A stretch of DNA of 43,066 nt from Prevotella sp. (lineage in GTDB: Bacteria > Bacteroidota > Bacteroidia > Bacteroidales > Bacteroidaceae): positions 1 through 43,066 of the forward strand of contig JAFVGN010000053.1 of the NCBI GenBank assembly GCA_017474925.1, given 5' to 3'. Of the stretch, positions 39,601 through 43,066 are shown in pieces. Position 1 is the stretch's first letter, and each line of letters opens with the position of its first letter. The position numbers and the translations under genes are program-made. Below the pieces are notes generated by a model. The model ran no database searches, was not told the origin of the DNA, and worked only from the letters and a program-made list of their open reading frames with translations.

Positions 39601-42600
39601 TCATGGCTGCTCCCGACGCACCGCTGGCCCGGGTGTCGCTGCTCAACAGTCGACGCCAGTCCGAGGTCATGGCGATGTCGAAGGGCAAGGACTTGCAGGT
39701 CGACCTGACTAAGACCTTTGCCAACGTGTTCACCGAGAATGCCTGTCGCACTCCCGACGCGCTGGCCGTTGCCGACGACAATCGCGAGCTGACTTACGCC
39801 GAAATGGAGCATCGCGCCAACGTCCTGGCACGTCACTTGATTGAGGTGGGTGTTGTCCGCGACAGCTTTGTGGCGCTGATGCTGGAACGGACGGTCGACT
39901 TCCCCGTGGCCGTACTGGCCGTACACAAGGCTGGAGCAGCCTATCTGCCCCTCGACTTGGAATATCCTGCTGAACGTCTGCTCTATATGTTGGAGAACTC
40001 CGATGCTCCCGTGCTGCTGACCACCCACGACGTGATGGACGGTTCACCGGCGGTAGCCAATCGCTTTCTTCACTCTTCACTTATCTACCTCGACGACCTG
40101 GACTTCAACCAGCCCGCAGAGCACATTGACCGCTCGTGCCCCGACGGACTGGCCTATATGATCTACACCTCAGGTTCCACGGGCAAGCCCAAAGGTACCA
40201 TGCTGCACCAGGCGGGACTGAGGAACTTCATCGCCGCCGTCACCGACTTTACCCACCTGACTGCTGCCGACCGCGTCGGCCATCACCGCAGCTTCAGCTT
40301 CGATGCCCACATCGAGGACCTGTTCCCCATACTCTCGCAGGGAGGCAGCCTGCACATCATGCCGTCGGCCATACGGAAAGACCTGCAGGCCATCTACGAC
40401 TTCCTTGTCCGCCACAAGGTGACGGGAGGCGGTTATGCCACGCCGATGGCCATACTGCTGCTGAACAACTTCGACCTGCCCGTGCGCTTCATCACCGCTG
40501 GAGGCGACAAGCTGGCGGGCGTGAAGAGCGACCACATAGACATCATCAACGTCTACGGGCCAACAGAGTGTACCGACGATACCAGCTTCTTCGTCATGGA
40601 ACGCGGCAAGGACTACGAGAATATCCCCATAGGCCAGAGCATCGCCAACTGCTGGAGCTTCATAGTCGACGGCGACGGAAACTTGCTGCCGAGAGGCGTG
40701 GCAGGCGAGCTGTGCTTTGCCGGCGTACAGGTGGGTCGTGGCTACTGGCACCTGCCTGAGCGGACGGAACAGGTGTTCGGTCCGTGTCCGTACGTGGATA
40801 CCGATGCCTTTGGCCGCCGCGTCATGATGTACCATACGGGCGACCTCTGCCGCTACAATGCCCAGGGCGACATGGAGTTCATCGGGCGCACCGACTCGCA
40901 GGTGAAGATCAACGGTTTCCGCATCGAGCTGGGCGAGATTGAGAGCACGGCACGGCAGATCAGTGGAATCTCCGAAGTCGCTGCCACCGTCAAGGACATC
41001 GGTATCGCCAAGCATATCTGTCTCTACTACACCGTGAACGACGCGTTGCCGCTCGCCGCTGTCAAGCAGCACATGGAGCAGTCGGGACTGGCCACGTACA
41101 TGGTACCCGATGTCTATGTGCAGCTGGCCGACATGCCCCACACGCCGAGTGGCAAGGTCAATGTCAAGGCACTGTCTGCTCCCGACCTGTCGGCGCTGAG
41201 CGAGTATGTGGCTCCGCGAAACGAGACGGAAGAGACGCTGTGCGCCATTTTCTCACAGGTGCTGAAGCTTGAGAAGACAGGCATCCATGACGACTTCTTC
41301 ACGCTGGGCGGTACCTCGCTGCAGGTGACCCGTGTGGTCATTGAGGCCTCGCGTCGCGGGTTCAACATCACCTATGGCGACGTGTTCCGCCTGAAGACCG
41401 TCGAGGCACTGGCATGCTACCTGACGGGCAACGCTGCCGAAGAGGACGAGACGGAGGTGCGCAACCGGCAGGTCGCCGACTATGACTACGGTGCCATCGG
41501 CAGCCTGTTGAGGCAGAACACCCTGGACAGCCTGTCGGGCGACTCCCAGCCGATGGGCAATGTCCTGGTGACGGGTGCTACGGGATTCCTGGGCATCCAC
41601 GTACTCAGACAGCTGATAGACTCCGATGCCGGCAACATCTATTGTCTGGTACGCGGCGACAGTCAGGAGCGGGCCGAGAGCCGGTTGCGCTCGCTGCTCT
41701 TCTACTATTTCGACCAGTCGTTCAAGTCTGTGTTCGGCACCCGTCTGCACGTCATCCTTGGCGACGTCACCCAGGACCTCGTAGAGCTTACTTCTTCCGT
41801 CCTGCCGCTCAACACGATCGATACCGTCTTCAACTGTGCCGCCAACGTGAAGCACTTCTCCAGGGGTACCGACATCGAGGACGTCAACATCGGCGGTGCC
41901 CGTCAGTGCATCAAGTTCTGTCTGGCACACGGCGCTCGCCTGATTCATGTCTCTACGATGAGCACGCGGGGCCTTGTCTTTGTCGACGGTCAGCAGTCAG
42001 ATGCCGACAGGCTGTTCACCGAACAGGAGCTTTTCCTCGGCCAGTATCTTGTCAGCAAGTACGCCTGGTCGAAGTTCATGGCTGAGCGCGACATCCTGCA
42101 AGCCGTCTGCCAACAGGGGCTGAGGGCGAAGATCATGCGCGTGGGCAACCTCTCGGCACGTTCTACCGACGGTGAGTTCCAGGCCAACTTCAACAGCAAC
42201 ACCTTCATGGGACGCCTGCGAATCCATCAGATGCTCGGTGCCTGTCCCTACAGCATGTTCGACAGTCCCGTCGAGTTCTCGCCCGTCGACCAGACGGCTC
42301 ATGCCATCGTCCTGCTGTCAACGACGCCCGACGGCTGTTGCCTGTTCCATCCCTACAACCATCACCAGGAACTGCTGGGTGACGTGCTGAACCGCATGTC
42401 CACCATCAGGCACAAAATAGAATTGGTGGAGGATGACGAATACGAACGGCGCATGGAGTTCCTGCGGCAGTCGGATGAGGGTGCCAAGCGGCTCTCCGGA
42501 CTGGTGGCCTACCAGAACACCACCCATGGCCGCAAGGCGGTAATACCCGCCATGCAGAACACCTATACCATGCAGGTGCTCTATCGCCTGGGGTTCCGAT

Positions 42601-42686
42601 GGGACATCACGACATGGGACTATATCGACCGCATGCTAAAGGCCATCAACAGCCTGGGCTTCTTCGACGGCATCACTCATGAATAA
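33618..42686 (+). CDS. Three-module non-ribosomal peptide synthetase with terminal thioester reductase (A-T-C-A-T-C-A-T-R)
   Basis: 3022 residues. A1 ~1-490 (P-loop 'LVYTSGTTGQPKG' ~159-171; Lys in 'NQNQKVDKRAL'), T1 with carrier Ser532 ('GLTSITAIRLA'), C1 ~585-1000 ('HHLVFDG', His709-Gly715), A2 ~1005-1500 ('IYTSGSTGRPKG'), T2 with Ser1544, C2 ~1605-2025 ('HHLIFDG', His1729-Gly1735), A3 ~2045-2520 ('IYTSGSTGKPKG'), T3 with Ser2567 ('LGGTSLQVTR'), R ~2648-3022 ('VLVTGATGFLGIHVL', Tyr2815-x-x-x-Lys2819). There is no epimerase or thioesterase. The R domain releases the chain by NAD(P)H reduction, giving a peptide aldehyde or alcohol. A1 lacks the substrate-clamping Asp (Val204); A2 and A3 keep it (Asp1205, Asp2229). 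A phosphopantetheinyl transferase must act from elsewhere. The carrier motifs of T1 and T2 ('GLTS') are non-canonical. Related gut NRPS enzymes make protease-inhibiting peptide aldehydes. Confidence 0.95.
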   Translation: MQTVVSLWRKQVEATPEQQAVVYQDHRYAYQEADQISERLAARIKALVPEKDTGDIPGNKDRVVSILIGRNQWMVLAPLGVAKAGCAYQPLDPAYPQERLRYMIEDAKSSLLIADEELLPLLGDITIPVILTKDIEQLPPAIQPLEDPDPAALLILVYTSGTTGQPKGVMLEQRNVASSSTAFAKFLGMKIGSRIANFASFGFVPTLSETWGGLTVGATLHILDNAERFDVERLRRYIRQEEITHIFMTTMMAYQFAGSINHDTTLQVLSCGGEKLPPLTPPKHVRLVNFYGCSECTSVTAHVVTEREEQPVMGKPLGETTLAVIAANGQPAAPGEEGELWVMGPQVSRGYLNAPELTAQKFDEDSSGRIFKTGDIVLRRDDGELMFVGRRDGMVKIRGYRIELKEVEGILLEYPGVKNATVKAFDNPSGGQFLTGYVVSEQTIDAEAVKRFVASKKPDYMVPEFIMQLDRIPVNQNQKVDKRALPHPQEHLAMGTAPQTPLQKELHDMVADIIKNASFGIETPLRLAGLTSITAIRLASQLLKTYGVEIDAKTMVKEYSILSLEEKVSHGVASKPVAESFVGQEAPLTYSQTGIYVDCTLNPESVAYNIPVYMQMPKGVTAIAVRQALQEVIACHPMMKAHFEAKGDDIVQVIDASQPLNMTETFLNQDELMAYIDHFVKPFDFQKGPLYRAEIVTTDAGVMLFLDVHHLVFDGTSLDIFFRQLCRCLEGQGVEPEMLSYIQFANEQRATDHREAKAFFDQQMSRFEGATEIPTDHNSPTTGQECCHIQPLDWARIESFCRGQGITPCHLLLAATVYTASRYSNNRQVSLCTISSGRADLRTSETTGMFVNTLPVCEEIGEGSVADFLHQVSDRFEQSLRHEQYPFAHIAADYGFKPQLSFVYQVGLFSRYEVQGEQLAIQKIDSHMPKFKLQVMVFEDGVHLNYDDACYELSTIQGFGSSLAAVVNHFMEQPDLAVRQMSVVSGEQQVQLSSLRSVRTEGDTKAPFALFHECISHYAKIQPHHEALIAIDAKYNYQEMEELTNHMAHVLRRKGVRERDRVALLLPRTSRLILSLFGVLKTGAAYIPCDPEYPADRVKLILEDSEARFVITTKELLAAVPAGKAIDVEDLVDDTAEGTVVTADITPDDLAYLIYTSGSTGRPKGVMLRHEGICNYLYGHPANVLANAVLTDATRILSVTTISFDAALQDIGMAYYNGKTLVLATEEQANNPLSLAELINTNRIDMVSGTPSRWQAWLTSSDFCQALGRVSLCRAGGEQFPDQLLSQLRGVTKARIFNCYGPTEITVASNNKELTRAKFVTVGKPQLNVKEFIVDSDGNELPAGVLGELYIGGLGVGRGYNNLDEMTHERFIHYHGTRVYRSGDYAKWLPDGDVVILGRTDHQIKLRGLRIELGEVEHAIASYPGVQQVRVVVRKVSSTEHLCAYFTADKRVDTAELKQSIGARLTDYMVPTVYMQLDKMPMTPNGKIDQKALPEPEAPIAEAAEECHVPMNKLEKALHELVADIVQHQNFGLMTPLQQAGLTSLTAIRLAVVIRQRYGVTIQSKQLLKGATLQTIEDEIVSQLLEQKESSDNSSLLTLHSSLTEAPLTSAQTGVYMECMKTAGSTAYNIPVMMTLPPTVTEERLTQALTAVIKAHPQFAVHFELSATDIMQVTDKALAPQIATSRMTEEELKEYAGQFVRPFNLNKGPLYRFEIIRTPQSLYLLADIHHLIFDGSSRELFNSQLVEALEGKEIPAETYTLLDYAVDERAQDMTEAKDYFDTLLKECEGASDVPDDIRDCERTGRLQWVRQTTDLKAAEAFCRQNGLTPATLYLSATLYTIARYTSSRDAYICTVSNGRSNLRIAQTMGMFVNTLPLTATIGTESTAEFLRLTGERFARTLEYEQYPFAQIAADYGYKPSVCFAWQVGISSERRIDGVLIKTEPLDLKTPKFKIDIAVENYDGRPAIVIGYDDACYTEAFMQSMAEAIDTCVMHFMAAPDAPLARVSLLNSRRQSEVMAMSKGKDLQVDLTKTFANVFTENACRTPDALAVADDNRELTYAEMEHRANVLARHLIEVGVVRDSFVALMLERTVDFPVAVLAVHKAGAAYLPLDLEYPAERLLYMLENSDAPVLLTTHDVMDGSPAVANRFLHSSLIYLDDLDFNQPAEHIDRSCPDGLAYMIYTSGSTGKPKGTMLHQAGLRNFIAAVTDFTHLTAADRVGHHRSFSFDAHIEDLFPILSQGGSLHIMPSAIRKDLQAIYDFLVRHKVTGGGYATPMAILLLNNFDLPVRFITAGGDKLAGVKSDHIDIINVYGPTECTDDTSFFVMERGKDYENIPIGQSIANCWSFIVDGDGNLLPRGVAGELCFAGVQVGRGYWHLPERTEQVFGPCPYVDTDAFGRRVMMYHTGDLCRYNAQGDMEFIGRTDSQVKINGFRIELGEIESTARQISGISEVAATVKDIGIAKHICLYYTVNDALPLAAVKQHMEQSGLATYMVPDVYVQLADMPHTPSGKVNVKALSAPDLSALSEYVAPRNETEETLCAIFSQVLKLEKTGIHDDFFTLGGTSLQVTRVVIEASRRGFNITYGDVFRLKTVEALACYLTGNAAEEDETEVRNRQVADYDYGAIGSLLRQNTLDSLSGDSQPMGNVLVTGATGFLGIHVLRQLIDSDAGNIYCLVRGDSQERAESRLRSLLFYYFDQSFKSVFGTRLHVILGDVTQDLVELTSSVLPLNTIDTVFNCAANVKHFSRGTDIEDVNIGGARQCIKFCLAHGARLIHVSTMSTRGLVFVDGQQSDADRLFTEQELFLGQYLVSKYAWSKFMAERDILQAVCQQGLRAKIMRVGNLSARSTDGEFQANFNSNTFMGRLRIHQMLGACPYSMFDSPVEFSPVDQTAHAIVLLSTTPDGCCLFHPYNHHQELLGDVLNRMSTIRHKIELVEDDEYERRMEFLRQSDEGAKRLSGLVAYQNTTHGRKAVIPAMQNTYTMQVLYRLGFRWDITTWDYIDRMLKAINSLGFFDGITHE

Positions 42687-42747
42687 GTAACGAGGAAGGA
42701 GAAACGAGTAACGAGGAAGGGGAAATTTTCCTTACTCCTTCCTCGTT
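42687..42747 (+). terminator. Direct repeat and hairpin after the NRPS gene
   Basis: 'gtaacgaggaagg' occurs at 42687-42699 and again at 42708-42720. The second copy pairs (aacgaggaagg, 42710-42720) with ccttcctcgtt (42737-42747) for an 11-bp stem, with ggaaa/tttcc able to pair in the loop. A plausible terminator for the NRPS operon that could also serve the convergent minus-strand gene; no long T-run. Confidence 0.5.
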
Positions 42748-42771
42748 CATCAGGTATTAGTCATCAGTTGC

Positions 42772-43066
42772 CTAGCCTTCTGCTCCGCCGCCACCGCCGG
42801 GCAGACCGCCGCCTCCGCCGCCGTTGTCATCACCGCCGCCGTTGTCGCCGGTATTGTCACCGGTATTGTCGCCAGTGTTGGTGTTGTCACCCTCGTTGGT
42901 GCCGCCGCCGTTGGCGTTGTCGGTACCCTCGGGGTCGTCGGTGGAGTCCGAACCCGTCAGGCTCTTGATCATCGCCTTGGTCTTCGAGGTGAATGCCAGT
43001 CGGGCATCGCGGTTCATGTTATCGATGGTGGTCTCGCCCGTGGCCTGCATGATGAGCTTCACGGCG
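42772..43066 (-). CDS. C-terminal part of a protein with a Gly/Asp/Asn-rich tail (5' end outside window)
   Basis: The minus-strand frame is open from the window edge to the TAG at 42772-42774; the GTG at 43062 is probably internal. The first visible part is 'VKLIMQATGETTIDNMNRDA' followed by 'RLAFTSKTKAMIKSLTG', a helical segment I do not recognise with certainty. The last ~55 residues are low-complexity: TD/EG/DN(T) runs such as 'DNTNTGDNTGDNTGDN' followed by a poly-glycine end 'GGGGGGLPGGGGGAEG'. Gly-rich ends of this kind occur on several Bacteroidales proteins, including HU-like DNA-binding proteins and DUF6261-type proteins, but nothing here decides between them. It converges with the NRPS operon. 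Confidence 0.55.
   Translation of the reverse strand, partial: AVKLIMQATGETTIDNMNRDARLAFTSKTKAMIKSLTGSDSTDDPEGTDNANGGGTNEGDNTNTGDNTGDNTGDNGGGDDNGGGGGGLPGGGGGAEG

Noticed and set aside
42768-42968. Arg/Cys-rich 66-codon plus-strand frame near the window end
   Set aside because: It is the antisense shadow of the Gly/Asp-rich tail (gcc/gtc repeats).

Overview
The window looks like chromosomal DNA of a Prevotella-type member of the Bacteroidales. The signs are BspA-type leucine-rich repeat surface proteins, C-terminal tails of the 'Y-D-x-x-G-R-R ... G-I-Y-I-x-N-G-K-K' kind, many TAnnTTTG (-7) promoter boxes with very short leaders, SusC/BtuB-like TonB-dependent receptors and an RprX/RprY two-component pair. 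No tRNA, rRNA or CRISPR array was seen.

Region 1 (1-5.1 kb) is AT-rich and accessory. It holds the 3' end of a helix-turn-helix regulator, a truncated BspA-like gene, an intact BspA-like gene with nine 23-residue repeats, a 368-bp miniature element with 27-bp inverted ends around an internally deleted REP-associated (Y1/RAYT-like) transposase, the tail of a broken secreted-protein gene, and two secreted proteins whose genes end in the same 50 bp.

Region 2 (5.2-24 kb) is a corrinoid cluster built as two divergent arms. The minus arm (12.1 to 5.2 kb) is one tight operon: a multi-pass membrane protein, a MotA/TolQ/ExbB-like channel, a DUF2149-like protein, CobJ-CobH fusion, CobL (CbiE-CbiT), a Cof-type HAD phosphatase and a CbiG-CobM/CbiF fusion. 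The plus arm opens with a cobalamin riboswitch followed by a BtuB-like TonB receptor, a small secreted protein with a type IX-like tail, a secreted propeller-like protein, an exported CbiK cobaltochelatase and a CobN-family chelatase with membrane anchors at both ends. Then come cobB/cbiA and cobQ/cbiP. The receptor + CobN-like + membrane protein + ExbB-like + DUF2149 set has the gene content of the Bacteroidales haem locus hmuRSTUV, but here it is under a B12 riboswitch and next to B12 synthesis genes. This is the most interesting system in the window. cobI/cbiL, cbiD, cobK/cbiJ and the nucleotide-loop genes are absent, so the pathway must be completed elsewhere or be partial.

Region 3 (24-32.2 kb) is a more ordinary stretch: a TPR-like secreted protein, a phosphohexomutase, a second TonB-dependent receptor with an odd Met/Ala-rich insertion, and rprX/rprY, with good intrinsic terminators after the mutase and after rprY.

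Region 4 (32.3-42.7 kb) is a two-gene biosynthetic operon: an MFS exporter and a 3022-residue non-ribosomal peptide synthetase with the order A-T-C-A-T-C-A-T-R. The terminal thioester reductase predicts release of a three-building-block aldehyde (or alcohol or cyclic imine derivative). The first adenylation domain lacks the usual substrate-binding aspartate, so its substrate may not be an ordinary alpha-amino acid. The window ends in the Gly/Asp/Asn-rich tail of a minus-strand gene.
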